From: Ancylostoma caninum
Taxonomy: Eukaryota; Nematoda; Chromadorea; Rhabditida; Ancylostomatidae
Length of the DNA: 64,000 nt
Direction: 5' to 3'
Assembly (NCBI GenBank): GCA_037903475.1
Contig: JBAJFG010000610.1
Span: 496,001 to 560,000, forward strand
Numbering within the stretch: the first letter of the stretch is position 1; each line of letters begins with the position of its first letter. Positions 57,301-64,000 of this stretch are shown one piece after another. The notes under the pieces are model-generated. The model did not search any database. It was not told the DNA's origin and worked only from the letters and a program-made list of their open reading frames with translations. The translations under genes and the position numbers were made by a program.

Positions 57301-58260
57301 GAATATTTGAGTAATAGAGGGCCTCATAGTCCTGGTGGAAGAGGAGGAAGACCGTATCTTTATCTTTACCCTGTTTTCGAATTTCCGGCTCTCCGAGTTT
57401 TATTCGAGATCTGATAATTCATAGTGGGAGGTCAGGCTAAGACTAAGCCGGCTTGCATCAGTGGAACTACCCAGGGTAAACGTGTCAATGCACCAAATTA
57501 CAGACGGAGTTTCATTGTGGGTAATCTCAATGATGCATCACGGCCTTGGTCAGCTTGTATTTCAAGCTTTGCTTGAATAATGCATTTCCTGGGAACTTCA
57601 GACGGAGCATTCCCAGCAGACGAGTTAGGGGATAGCCGAGTTACCGACTTGTAAAACTAGGTGACTCTGTTTTTTTTTCTAGGACAGCATGAGACTATGC
57701 GTTTCCATGATGCCTTTTTTCAAATTAAGTTAAGATTAGTAGACGAGGGATTCTGGATGTAATTCTGGATCGTCACCACGTCTTTGACAACAAAGCCTCG
57801 GTTTGGCTCAGTTGGAAAGAAGTGCATTCGTTTCAATGTTTCTGTTTATTTTATTCCTAAAATTCCCCATTTTCCAGAGCCAGAACATGAGAACTGGGCT
57901 CCCGAAGCCATACCTTGTGACCCGTTCCTGACCTCGACTCCCATCCGAGACCAGCGTGTTGACAGCCGAGAAAGGGATCGGGAGAACCCGATCGCCAATG
58001 CCATCCTGTCCCCAGCCGACAAAATCCTCAGCGATGGCCTCGGCCATGTTTATGGCGAGTATTTATGGACTTATTTATTGCCCGCCGCATCTTCTAAACA
58101 TATGGCAGCGTTTGTTCTCTCTGAGCCCACCAATTGAGCAAATTCAGGAAACATGGGCACCATGACGAGATTCAGAACTGACGAGGACGACGCCGACGAT
58201 GCGTACTACACGTACACGGCATCCAGGAGATACAAGCAGTCCACGTTCAACAAACCCTAG
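21639..58260 (+). CDS. fmi-1: Flamingo/CELSR seven-pass cadherin (adhesion GPCR), 53 coding exons
   Basis: Core planar-polarity and axon-guidance receptor at the plasma membrane, binding homophilically through its cadherin repeats. I linked 53 coding exons, all in consistent phase (7,659 nt, 2,552 residues), close to the ~2.6-kb-residue size expected for nematode FMI-1. Domain order: signal peptide ([18 protein letters not shown]); cadherin repeats EC1-EC8 and membrane-proximal EC9 (residues ~140-1045); a Flamingo-specific linker with VCATCRF; EGF modules alternating with two LamG domains; laminin-EGF (~1768-1865); HormR (~1866-1938); GAIN/GPS (to 2184); 7TM (~2193-2418); tail to 2552. This order is diagnostic of the Flamingo/CELSR family. 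The ATG at 21639 was chosen because it starts the signal peptide and is the first ATG after a possible trans-splice site. Exon coordinates are in the entries below. Two introns appear to be GC-AG. Gene span 36.6 kb; largest introns 6.1, 3.5 and 2.3 kb. Confidence 0.97.
24775..25510. promoter_or_regulatory. GC-rich island in intron 3, candidate enhancer
   Basis: Clearly richer in G+C and CpG than the AT-rich DNA around it, without a coding signature. It holds two adjacent E-boxes (CAGCTG at 25113 and 25120) and a POU octamer ATTTGCAT (25347-25354). Short palindromic pieces such as GCGCTCGCCG are frequent. Regulatory function is inference from composition and motifs only. Confidence 0.35.
26322..26481. 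repeat. (TTCA)n microsatellite, ~160 bp
   Basis: Nearly pure TTCA tetranucleotide with one 3-base slip and one C substitution. It lies in fmi-1 intron 3. A second, shorter tract of the same unit lies in intron 10 at 32140-32195. Confidence 0.95.
27540..27990. promoter_or_regulatory. GC-richer island in intron 3, candidate enhancer
   Basis: It contains ATTATGCATC (27591), a perfect 16-bp palindrome CTACATGCGCATGTAG (27803-27818) and TAATTAG (homeodomain core) just after it. Antiparallel open frames of ~80-105 codons overlap here, but none has a domain. The evidence is composition and motif content only. Confidence 0.3.
28108..28403 (+). mobile_element. 190-bp retroposed insert flanked by 53-bp direct repeats
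   Basis: A 53-bp sequence (AGGAAAACACCAATATTTTT... to ...TTATAATAAT) occurs at 28108-28160 and again at 28351-28403 with one mismatch noted. The 190 bp between ends in AATAAAGAAAGAAAGAA, a polyadenylation signal followed by an A-rich repeat tail. This is the pattern of a truncated reverse-transcribed insertion with an unusually long target-site duplication. Confidence 0.6.
29441..32130 (+). other. fmi-1: fmi-1 exons 4-10: EC2 to start of EC5
   Basis: Exons 29441-29613, 29671-29776, 30902-30992, 31212-31411, 31475-31593, 31786-31891 and 31957-32130. EC2 ends [13 protein letters not shown]3 ends IDINDHAPTF (His for the second Asn) and EC4 ends [11 protein letters not shown]. Other Ca2+-binding signatures are present: [24 protein letters not shown] and DRG. 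Two introns use weaker donors (GTTAGC after 31593, GTTGGC after 31891), both with good frame and acceptor support. Confidence 0.95.
29917..30436. mobile_element. ~520-bp mariner-type MITE in fmi-1 intron 5
   Basis: The left end TTGGGTTGGGCAATAAGTTC and the complement of the right end TTAGTTGAGAAATAAGTTCG form an inverted repeat; both continue to GTGC. TA precedes the left end (29915-29916); the right flank is less clean. Interior frames show no transposase. This family differs from the GGTTGGTCCGAAAGT mariners elsewhere in the window. Confidence 0.7.
32140..32195. repeat. (TTCA)n microsatellite, 56 bp
   Basis: Tetranucleotide repeat starting 9 bases after the exon 10 donor, within intron 10 of fmi-1. 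The rest of this 1.24-kb intron shows nothing recognisable. Confidence 0.95.
33372..36937 (+). other. fmi-1: fmi-1 exons 11-20: EC5 to EC9
   Basis: Exons 33372-33449, 33516-33593, 33649-33783, 33837-34047, 35040-35125, 35226-35380, 35771-35934, 36341-36536, 36595-36738 and 36798-36937. EC5 is short and degenerate: it follows KAEDK directly with [10 protein letters not shown], lacks the usual D-x-G-x-N loop, and ends EDVNSAPVF without the DN pair. EC6, EC7 and EC8 end with [20 protein letters not shown] and [11 protein letters not shown]9 begins [20 protein letters not shown] and runs into the linker. The exon 13 donor is GTCAGT. Confidence 0.95.
34270..34560. promoter_or_regulatory. Candidate regulatory island in fmi-1 intron 14
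   Basis: A GC-richer block within an AT-rich 992-bp intron. It holds an E-box CAGCTG (34353-34358) and a perfect octamer ATTTGCAT (34526-34533), plus TAAT cores. The same octamer occurs in the intron 3 island. No coding potential was seen. Function is inferred. Confidence 0.3.
37561..39837 (+). other. fmi-1: fmi-1 exons 21-23: juxta-cadherin linker into first EGF
   Basis: Exons 37561-37696, 37771-37890 and 39678-39837. The sequence [20 protein letters not shown], then [12 protein letters not shown], is the segment between the last cadherin repeat and the first EGF that is characteristic of Flamingo/CELSR proteins. Exon 23 ends inside an EGF-like module with [12 protein letters not shown]. 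Intron 22 (1.79 kb) contains GC-richer blocks near 38170-38360 and 39390-39640 without coding signs. Confidence 0.93.
40840..41110. promoter_or_regulatory. Candidate regulatory block in fmi-1 intron 24
   Basis: A GC-richer block with GGGCCGCGCGCG, TTAATTGAAG-like and CTAATTAAAG motifs, lacking coding signs and ending ~140 bp before exon 25. Evidence is composition and homeodomain-type cores only. Confidence 0.25.
41383..44889 (+). other. fmi-1 intron 25, 3.5 kb
   Basis: No hidden gene recognised. It holds a 12-base G run near 41639, a candidate regulatory block at 42830-43330, a - strand 96-codon frame at 43560-43850 and a + strand 166-codon frame at 44360-44860. The last is the longest non-repeat frame outside fmi-1 exons, but it has no domain, no splice signals that fit and an abrupt composition change, so I do not call it a gene. 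A run of GTAAGTAAGTAGTAAGTAAATAAA near 43973 resembles a retroelement tail. Confidence 0.55.
42830..43330. promoter_or_regulatory. Candidate regulatory island in fmi-1 intron 25
   Basis: Mixed composition with homeodomain-type TAATTA (several), CATAATTAACC, and GC-rich segments such as GGGCTCGCCCGCCGTTCCG near 42976. No protein-like frame spans it. It looks like non-coding DNA under constraint, but only a comparison with related species could show that. Confidence 0.3.
45855..45960. mobile_element. ~100-bp palindromic MITE, copy 1 of 3 (intron 28)
   Basis: Starts TGCATCATTGAGATTACCC and ends in an inverted, diverged version (GGGTAATTTCAGTGCAGTGA). The same family occurs at 54967-55064 and 57454-57540. 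Confidence 0.75.
48117..49969 (+). other. fmi-1: fmi-1 exons 31-37: LamG2, EGF modules, laminin-EGF
   Basis: Exons 48117-48295, 48413-48559, 48624-48770, 48892-49000, 49443-49556, 49613-49761 and 49823-49969. LamG2 begins after EGF4 with [20 protein letters not shown] and closes with [19 protein letters not shown]5 and EGF6 follow ([39 protein letters not shown]). The laminin-type EGF contains [20 protein letters not shown] and [20 protein letters not shown]. Donors of exons 35 and 36 are GTCAGT. Confidence 0.95.
48305..48372. repeat. (CT)n microsatellite in fmi-1 intron 31
   Basis: 68 bp of pure CT that makes up over half of a 117-bp intron (48296-48412), beginning 9 bases after the donor. 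Length variation here would change intron size and pyrimidine content close to both splice sites. Confidence 0.95.
50027..54654 (+). other. fmi-1: fmi-1 exons 38-44: HormR, GAIN, degenerate GPS
   Basis: Exons 50027-50120, 50174-50307, 50736-50866, 51611-51816, 51873-51988, 54316-54465 and 54529-54654. HormR has [19 protein letters not shown] and [24 protein letters not shown] helices follow ([19 protein letters not shown]). The GPS region keeps two Cys (Cys2138 in PEC, Cys2165 in AVC) and Trp2148, but after Cys2165 reads [11 protein letters not shown], without the second Cys of CxC and without the His-Leu-Ser/Thr cleavage tripeptide. Autoproteolysis is therefore not expected. Intron 42 is 2.3 kb. 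Confidence 0.93.
52999..53862. mobile_element. 864-bp Tc1-type element without transposase, in fmi-1 intron 42
   Basis: Ends CAGTCGCGGCCAAAAAGAT with TATGATCAG shortly after, and the same sequence inverted at the right end. TA flanks it at 52997-52998 and 53863-53864. The CAGTCGCGGCCAAAA start is the usual Tc1-like terminus. No DDE transposase frame was recognised, so it is probably a non-autonomous derivative. Confidence 0.85.
54907..54912 (+). other. GC-AG splice donor after fmi-1 exon 45
   Basis: The donor reads CAG|GCGAGT. It joins VAINQ to TFCPM across a 542-bp intron ending CATTTCAG at 55448, giving INQT, a loop pattern common in Flamingo receptors, and correct phase. A GT alternative six codons earlier (AAG|GTTGCG) would remove VAINQ. 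Confidence 0.65.
54967..55064. mobile_element. Palindromic MITE, copy 2 of 3 (fmi-1 intron 45)
   Basis: Ends GATGCATCATTGAGGTTACC and, inverted, GATGCATCATATAGGGTAAA. It lies just downstream of the GC donor. It shares CCCAGGGTAAACGTGT with the copy at 57454-57540. Confidence 0.8.
57454..57540. mobile_element. Palindromic MITE, copy 3 of 3 (fmi-1 intron 51)
   Basis: Left end TTGCATCAGTGGAACTACCC, right end (inverted) GATGCATCATTGAGATTACC. This is the most compact copy, at 87 bp. Confidence 0.8.
58055..58060 (+). other. Probable GC-AG splice donor after fmi-1 exon 52
   Basis: TATG|GCGAGT joined to AATTCAG|GAAACATGGG keeps a 37-codon charged, Tyr-rich C-terminus in frame. The GT alternative GTTTAT, seven bases earlier, would end the protein after six further residues. 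The six donor bases are identical to those at 54907. Confidence 0.55.
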
Positions 58261-58490
58261 GAGATATTACATGAATTTTGTTCAACATTCTCTGCCAATA
58301 CACTAATTTTTTGCCATATTTGTGTGCCGCGTGATCTCTTTCTTTCCTTTTCACTTTCCTCTCAGGATACTCGAATTCTTGCCAACCTGTCTTTTTGTAT
58401 CTCTTTGTGATATGCAGGCCGACAACGATCTCGTTCTGTACATAGAACATTAGCATTGAATGGATTTAATCTGTATAGTGCTCAGATATA

Positions 58491-58496
58491 AATAAA
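58491..58496 (+). promoter_or_regulatory. Polyadenylation signal of fmi-1
   Basis: Canonical AATAAA 230 bases after the TAG stop, followed by an A/T-rich stretch. It implies a 3' UTR of about 250 bases. Confidence 0.65.
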
Positions 58497-58499
58497 ATT

Positions 58500-58920
58500 A
58501 CATTTTTATTTGAAAGGGCAGGGGAATTATTACACAAATTACCAGTCTGTCTGGAACTGGACTTCTACTCTAGACTTCTACTCATGCTCGCTGTGCTCGC
58601 ATATGTACTTCAAATAGGGATGAACAAAAATGATGCAGATGGGTTTAGTGAACTTTTCGCTGGCATATGAACCCATACTCTCCCACACGGCAATGTTTCC
58701 CTGAGAACTATCAGACCCGTCGGCTGTAACCTTCTACCTTTTTGGCGTAGCGTATGCTCTTTGGATAGCACTTGGGTATGCATAACAGGATGTGAGCGAT
58801 TTCAAGAGAATGACCTCTTGAAACGATCTATGTGTGTTCAAGGCAGTGTCTCAGCTCAGGGACCGCTTTTGAGATTCTCACCTCACTCGAACATATGCGG
58901 GCCTTTGAGCACATACAGAG
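58500..58920. other. Downstream intergenic, nothing recognised
   Basis: No gene or clear repeat between the fmi-1 3' end and the foldback MITE. Confidence 0.45.
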
Positions 58921-59066
58921 AACTCCAAACGGACGCAGTCAAGAGTCAGGACCGCGGCGCGGCTCTCTTGAGCAGAGTCATGGGAGCTCAGCATAGTGTG
59001 CGCCTGCGTCTCTCTCCATGAGAGCCGCGCTGCGATCTCGACTCTTGTCTACGTACGTTTGGAGTT
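58921..59066. mobile_element. 146-bp foldback MITE
   Basis: Arms of ~55 bp are inverted copies: AACTCCAAACG at the left and CGTTTGGAGTT at the right, continuing inward through AAGAGTC and GCGCGGCTCTC pairings. The loop is GTGCGCCTGCGTCTC-like. A 44-bp piece of it recurs at 59743-59786. Confidence 0.8.
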
Positions 59067-59457
59067 TCCTAAATGTATAGTCCATTCAACCGGTAGTCGG
59101 TACGTTTGAAAGGACCATGGACTGATATGCTGCCGTTTTCAGTAGATATCAAGTATGCTAGATAGTGCGCAACTGCAAAGCCTACCTTCAGTCTGTGAAT
59201 ACACCAGCACCGACTCTTCTCTGAACCGCCTGTACTTTATGTATATATGTACACGCATGAGAAAGCATATTTGTTCGAGAACAGTAGAAATAGAGGCAAT
59301 AAAGAAGGAAACAATCACTAAATCGTGAAGAAAGTAATAATGGCGGAGCGTCGAATGTTATAGAGTTAGCTAATGAGAACGAAGCTGTTGCATCATGGTT
59401 TGATCGATAGTCAAGTTGAAATGTGTTAACATCTACTGATTGTCACGTGGCTGTGCA

Positions 59458-59730
59458 AAGTTGGATACAACTTGTTCCTGGCAAGATATGTAGGATACAA
59501 CATATCTCTGCCCCGGATAGGTTGGACACAACTTGTCTTTGGCGAGGTAAGTTGTTTCCAACCTGTTCCAAATGCGATAAGTTGGAAACAACATGTAATG
59601 AATGAGGCTATGCAGAAGATAAGTAGTATCCAACTTGATTTCACCCTTGATAAATTGAATACAACTAGTTTCCGCCCTCGACAAGTTGGGTACAACTTGT
59701 TTAGGACCTGATAAGTTGGAAACAACTTGT
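59458..59730. repeat. ~30-bp minisatellite of quasi-palindromes, ~9 copies
   Basis: The core AAGTTGGATACAACTTGTT (or close variants such as AAGTTGGAAACAACTTGTT) recurs about every 30 bp, separated by variable spacers like TAGGACCTGAT and CCCTCGAC. Since AAGTTG and CAACTT are complementary, each unit can fold on itself, and two units (near 59549 and 59622) appear in reverse orientation. The overlapping - strand open frames of 109 and 149 codons are by-products. Confidence 0.85.
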
Positions 59731-59742
59731 TTGAAAACCTCT

Positions 59743-59786
59743 GAGAGCTCAGCATAGTGTGCGCCTGCGTCTCTGCCCATGAGAGC
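59743..59786. repeat. Partial second copy of the foldback MITE
   Basis: GAGCTCAGCATAGTGTGCGC and the following 20 bases match 58984-59024 with few differences. Together the two copies bracket the palindromic minisatellite as direct repeats. Confidence 0.85.
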
Positions 59787-60344
59787 TACTGCTGAGAAGT
59801 TCATTTCAATGTGCAATCTTAACTTCTTAGCTCCGCTTCTTCTAGCTTCCCACCAAGCACCAAGCAAGCAAGCACCGAGCACCGATCGTCAGTTTCTGGG
59901 CTGGGTGCAGTGCTTTTATGCTGAAAAAAAAACTTTTTCCAGGAATCACCTCGCAAAGCTTTGCATTTCTGCGCACCACTGTCTCACAGAATCCTCTTTA
60001 CAATCCAATTTTGAGAGCCTATGAGGAATCCAAATGAAAGATGTTAAGGATACTTATGAAACACATACTTATTAAAGAAAAGAGATTAGGTGGAAGTAGT
60101 TTTGGTCCACCAAAAAAACCAGCCGAAATCCAAGAGAAGTGTATCGGGAATTCGAACAAGGCAACAGATTTACCCGAAATATGGCGGAAAGTCTCGAGAT
60201 GCACTACTTGCAACGAGTTTCCCAGTAGATCAAGCGGTATTCGCCGCTGTTCAATGACTAGAGTAACATCGTCGCGAAGAATACAGAGCATTGAGATTAA
60301 TTGGATACATCCGTGTTCCACCAACTGTATTCTGTAAGCTATTA
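59787..60344. other. Intergenic, nothing recognised
   Basis: Antiparallel frames of ~98-101 codons at 60019-60337 have no domain and appear fortuitous. Confidence 0.45.
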
Positions 60345-62422
60345 CTAGGTTGGTCCGAAAGTCTCATACCAAACTTTATATTTCTTAAGGAATGTTAACT
60401 ATATTGCGAATAGATATCAATCAACAAAATAATGGCCTTTATGATTCACGAGGTATTGCCAACGCTTCACTACAGCATTCGTTCCAGAAGTCAAGAACTC
60501 TGGCAGCTGCGAGTCGAAGCTCTGGCAGCCGAAGAAGCTCGAAATCTCACTTTTCGGTTCTCTAATCTTCGAATTTTTTTCTCGTAGATAAAGCTTCAGT
60601 GCCCCAAACAAGTGGTATTCAGACGGGGCCGTCAAGTCAGGAGAACAAGTAGAGTGTGGTAGAACTTCCCACCTAGTTTTCGCAATTTCCTAGCAAAAAA
60701 ACTTTGCCACGTAAGGTCAGGCGTTATCGGTGGTTGGCGAAGAGCAAAATGGTCAATTTTTCTGTGCGTCAGGCGAATTGCGTCTGCCAACTTCTGTAGT
60801 TGAAAAGAGTAGATTTGAACGGTTACGGTGTGCACGGTGTGCATAGGTGACAACAGCTCACAGTACAGCATTCCCCCGAAATACCACCAACAACACAGCA
60901 GAACCATCTTTCGTGAAGTTCTCTTGCGGTCTGTTTTGCAGATGGTCTGTGGTTTGAGTCAACTTTTCTCTCGCGTGTGGTTAACGTGCAGCGCCCAGCT
61001 CTCATTCCCAGTTCCTCTTGTGTCGAACAGGGATGTGGGTAATTGCGATTTACGATTTACGAAGTACGATTTACGGCCATTGTTGCAGTTTTTACGATTT
61101 ACGATCCACGAAAAATGATCAAAATTTTGCAATAAAATCGTAAATAACTGCAAGAGAAGAACTTCACCGTAGCGCTTGTTCTAAGGATGCAAATATGCAT
61201 GATTTGTCTGAGCTTGCTCTTTGCAACAATATTAGCGGCGAATTCGCGTAGTTTTGCTTATCATTTACATTGTTTAAGAGCAGCGACTCATACCAAATCC
61301 AGTTTCGGGGCTTCTGTTGAGATGATCTGGCACAACCATGAATGTCTTCTCCTCAGAAGATTTTCAATGGATTCCATGAAGTGCCAGAAGAGCACCAACA
61401 TTTTAGCCCTTTTCCTAATGGTGCTGAATTATCGCATGGGGTACAAGGTGTATACCAAGCCTCCGTCGTTCGTCATAAAGTTTTGCTCCATTAAACTGAT
61501 TTCACCTGCAGCATGATGTAGTGCACAAAGAGTTTTTTCCTGACCGAGCTCTTATAGGCCAGTTTATAGTGGATATGAAACAGGATGACAGAGTGCTGGA
61601 AATAATTCTTTTCTGCTGTGCATCCTGCATCCTCCTCTGTGGTGCACCACACATTGGATTTGCTCTGATAGTCGCAGTGGCAATGAATGCATATGTGCTC
61701 TAGAAAGTGACTTGATGGGGCAGCTGATTTACTAAGTCAGCGCTTAATCTTCCCGAGCTCCTACGGCAACAGTTCACCTACCCTAGAGGGAAGGATTACT
61801 TGGTTGGAACGGAAACAGAACCACCGACAGTGTTGAGTCCGGAAACATTGACCAGTTTGAAGAGAGAGAGAGTTTCTTTTCCGCAGCGACAAAAAGTAAT
61901 TAATAGAACTAGATAGTGGCTGTAAATATTTAATCAAAAAGACGTCGTTTCTTTATCATAAGGCTATCATTCCAAGTATGAGATAAGAGAGCTGTGCGAA
62001 GAGCAGTGGCAGAAGCTAGTTCTGGAAGTTGTTGTGAAAGAATCAAAATTTTCTGGATCTCATCAGTGATGGTTGGACACTCAGCTACGATTTACGATTT
62101 TCGACGGTTTTCCAGACATAACGATTTACGAAGATCAATTTTTTTGCGCACATCGCTGGTATAGGCGCAGCAGCAAAGACTGAGACACACTCACTCTTAC
62201 AAGGCACTCAATATGTGGGGGAACCGAACCGTCATCAGTTTTCTGTAAACCAGTGCTTGGAGATTTCTGGCGATTATTCTACGGCCGCAGACAGGTGCAT
62301 GCTACAGTTCCAGTGTTGTGGCAGTCTGGTTCAAAGTCTGTTCAATTCTGGATTTGTTTCAAAGTCTGTACAATTCTGGATCCCAAAAAATGTCTTGCTG
62401 CAAAACTTTCTGACCAACCTAA
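60345..62422 (-). mobile_element. Mariner relic interrupted by a hAT-like element
   Basis: Ends CTAGGTTGGTCCGAAAGTCT (60345) and, inverted, TTAGGTTGGTCAGAAAGTTT (ending 62422), with TA on both sides (60343-60344; 62423-62424). - strand transposase remnants: SEYHLFGALKLYLREKNSK (60417-60635), LTHRKIDHFAL (60632-60907) and IARNLQALVYRKLMT near 62240-62270. Without the inserted element it is ~0.94 kb and lacks the same N-terminal transposase region as the mariner at 8872-10356. Confidence 0.88.
61028..62158. mobile_element. 1.13-kb non-autonomous hAT-like element
   Basis: Ends CAGGGATGTG and, inverted, CAGCGATGTG. Flanking octamers GTGTCGAA (61020-61027) and GTATAGGC (62159-62166) both resemble GTGTGGAC, the sequence at the empty site in the mariner at 8872-10356, which supports an old 8-bp duplication. 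Both ends carry clustered ACGATTTACGA motifs, like subterminal transposase-binding repeats. Two short + strand frames (61187-61516; 61521-61703) have no recognised hAT transposase motif. Confidence 0.7.
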
Positions 62423-62424
62423 TA

Positions 62425-63019
62425 TTTCGCAAACATTCCACGAATCGCTGCGCGCTCTCCCACGTGGTTGTTCATGTGTACTCGCGGCCTGCGTGCACTA
62501 AATCTTCTCATTTCAGCAAGTCATTTCGTTTCAAAAATTATTGGCGGGGACATCTACTTAGCAACAGGGACAGAGCCCAACTAATGAACCCTAGTAAATC
62601 AAATGTTTCAACTAGTACATATTTTGCGTGGCATGAGCAGCTTCGTTGACTTCACTTGCAGATTTCCCTGAGGATAGAGCGGCAGAAAAATTGTTACCTC
62701 AATAATGTGAAGTAAGCTGTCCCTGTCCCTTGCTCTCTACCCGTCTCTCCCCCCCCCCCTCTACTATTGCTCTCTGAGCTGATCCGGAATTGCACGCGTT
62801 GAGATTAATGGGATACTAAAAAATTATCATCTAGCGACCTTTGTGCTTTTGATCTGGTGAACGAATGAGGACATAAACTGCAACGAGATCTTTTTTATCG
62901 CCTAGAACCTCGTTGAGCAGGTGATTACACTACTGTGTGAGCTTTATGATGCTTCAGCTACTGCATCGGTGAATCGGCCATGATATATTTTTTGAACTTA
63001 TTTTTTCATTTATTCACAA
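62425..63019. other. Intergenic, nothing recognised
   Basis: Contains an 11-base C run near 62749. No gene recognised. Confidence 0.45.
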
Positions 63020-63790
63020 CATCAGTCTCTAACATAATCATCACTATTAATATTGAAATATCTCCATCTGTCAGGACGTTTTTCAATTCTTTTCATAAAA
63101 TTGAATGACTGAGAGTTGAAGGACAAGACAGCACCATTCCGAGTTGGTGCTGATTGCCGAAGTTTTTGTCCTCGGGTGCGCTTGAGGGTCCGACGCAAAT
63201 GATTTTCGAAAGGTGCTAGGTCAGTTGAATATGCTGGATGAGGTAACATTCCCCATCCCAGTTCTAGAATTTTTTCATTCGCCATCCTCACGGGGTGCAA
63301 CTTTACTTGTCGTACAAGCTCTGTCATGTTCCGGACATTTTTGGCAGAATGAGTCGGCGACCTTTTTCTGGTGGTCAGCCTAGACCTCGGCGGTGACTGT
63401 TGTACCGAAACTCATGAAAGCAGCACCTAGGCTCTTTTTTAGGGGGGGGGTGTGCTATCCCGTGCCGAAGACGGTGGCGCTGACAGTGTATGATTAGCGC
63501 ATAGCACCCATCTTTCATCTCCAGCCACGAAGTCGTTAAGAAAATCTATTTTGTGTGGACGGTGAAAGGGTGATCCACAAAATTGAGGACGCCATGTCCG
63601 AGTCACGCAATTCAAGATGTACCCACAACAATTTCTAGAAGTCAAGCTCATGGAGGTGTTTGATGAGGTTCCCATATGAACATCCAGAATCCTTCTCCGG
63701 CTGTCGGATGGTGGCATACGACTTTGCTGCCAGGGCACTGTACAGCATTTCACAGGAGGAAGTCGCCTCGCCATCTTAAACGAGCTCCTG
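63020..63790 (-). pseudogene. Second-type mariner transposase relic
   Basis: On the - strand: FLNDFVAGDERWVLCANHT (first catalytic Asp in GDERW) at about 63490-63550, then MANEKILELGWGMLPHPAYS and TDLAPFENHL near 63200-63290, then a C-terminal tail to 63022. Upstream, frame-shifted HLHELDF and LRDSDMAS pieces match the mid-part of mariner transposases. Frameshifts and stops make it dead. Sequence differs clearly from the GGTTGGTCCGAAAGT mariners. No terminal repeats were found. Confidence 0.75.
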
Positions 63791-64000
63791 GCGTTTTATC
63801 ACCGTTACTTCTACTTGAACTTTGTAGGTACGTAGTTGCCGTCTCTGCGGGGACCAGAGGTGCTTTTTAGGACCTTTATAAGGCGAGAGGAAGGAAGATA
63901 GAGCTATAAAAAAGATGAAAAATGTGTTGTCCATAAGTGGTGGGCTCTCGGGATGCTTGCGTGATGTCGTCCTTCTACAAGCTGGTACCGAGCCACAATG
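63791..64000. other. Window end, nothing recognised
   Basis: Possibly the 5' part of the mariner relic on the - strand, but no terminal repeat or HTH was recognised. Confidence 0.3.

Larger units (their letters stand above)
56874..58260 (+). other. fmi-1: fmi-1 exons 51-53: cytoplasmic tail
   Basis: Exons 56874-56976, 57878-58054 and 58148-58260 (stop TAG). The ~130-residue tail reads [38 protein letters not shown], then an Arg/Glu-rich part with [33 protein letters not shown], and an acidic/Tyr end [20 protein letters not shown]. It has Ser/Thr and Tyr sites that could be phosphorylated. The last junction needs a GC donor at 58055. The exon 51 acceptor (CCGTTAAG) is weak but fits phase with a 57-bp intron. 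Exon assignments here are less certain than upstream. Confidence 0.8.

Noticed and set aside
59426..59882. - strand frames of 109 and 149 codons
   Set aside because: They run through the palindromic minisatellite; the repeated peptide pattern follows from the DNA repeat and has no domain.

Overview
This window is nuclear DNA of an animal with nematode gene architecture. It has dense short introns with TTTCAG-type 3' splice sites, a secreted class 3 lipase of the kind expanded in nematodes, and a complete Flamingo/CELSR orthologue close in size to nematode FMI-1. The many mariner, Tc1-like, hAT-like and Helitron-like relics and the long introns suggest a strongylid (hookworm-like) clade V nematode. 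The species is an inference. No bacterial, viral, CRISPR, rRNA or convincing tRNA gene was seen.

Layout. Positions 1-2236 have no recognised gene. Positions 2237-4426 hold a nine-exon secreted triacylglycerol-lipase-like gene on the + strand. Positions 4445-21600 are intergenic and repeat-rich. Most of 7083-14789 is a set of nested transposons: a mariner relic is split by a ~6 kb element with long terminal inverted repeats, which itself contains another mariner (with a MITE inside it) and a Helitron-like element. The same outer mariner is split a second time by a TA-flanked MITE that carries 656 bp of pure CA dinucleotide.

Positions 21639-58260 are one gene, the Flamingo/CELSR adhesion GPCR (fmi-1 in C. 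elegans). I could build a frame-consistent model of 53 coding exons (7,659 nt, 2,552 residues). In order it encodes a signal peptide, eight full and one membrane-proximal cadherin repeat, EGF and laminin-G modules, a laminin-EGF module, HormR, GAIN/GPS, seven transmembrane helices and a ~130-residue cytoplasmic tail. Two of its introns appear to be GC-AG, and its GPS lacks the residues needed for autoproteolysis. Its large introns contain GC-richer islands that look like regulatory DNA, and several MITEs.

Positions 58500-64000 are downstream intergenic DNA. They hold a foldback MITE, a minisatellite of ~30-bp quasi-palindromes, a mariner interrupted by a hAT-like element, and a second, different mariner relic.

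The two genes share a strand but are 17 kb apart and have no evident functional link. The lipase would act extracellularly or in the gut lumen or secretory pathway on lipid esters. The Flamingo protein would act at neuronal and epithelial cell surfaces in adhesion, axon guidance and planar polarity. I found no previously undescribed multi-gene system. The most unusual items are the nested transposon structure, the degenerate GPS, the paired GC-AG introns and the palindromic minisatellite.
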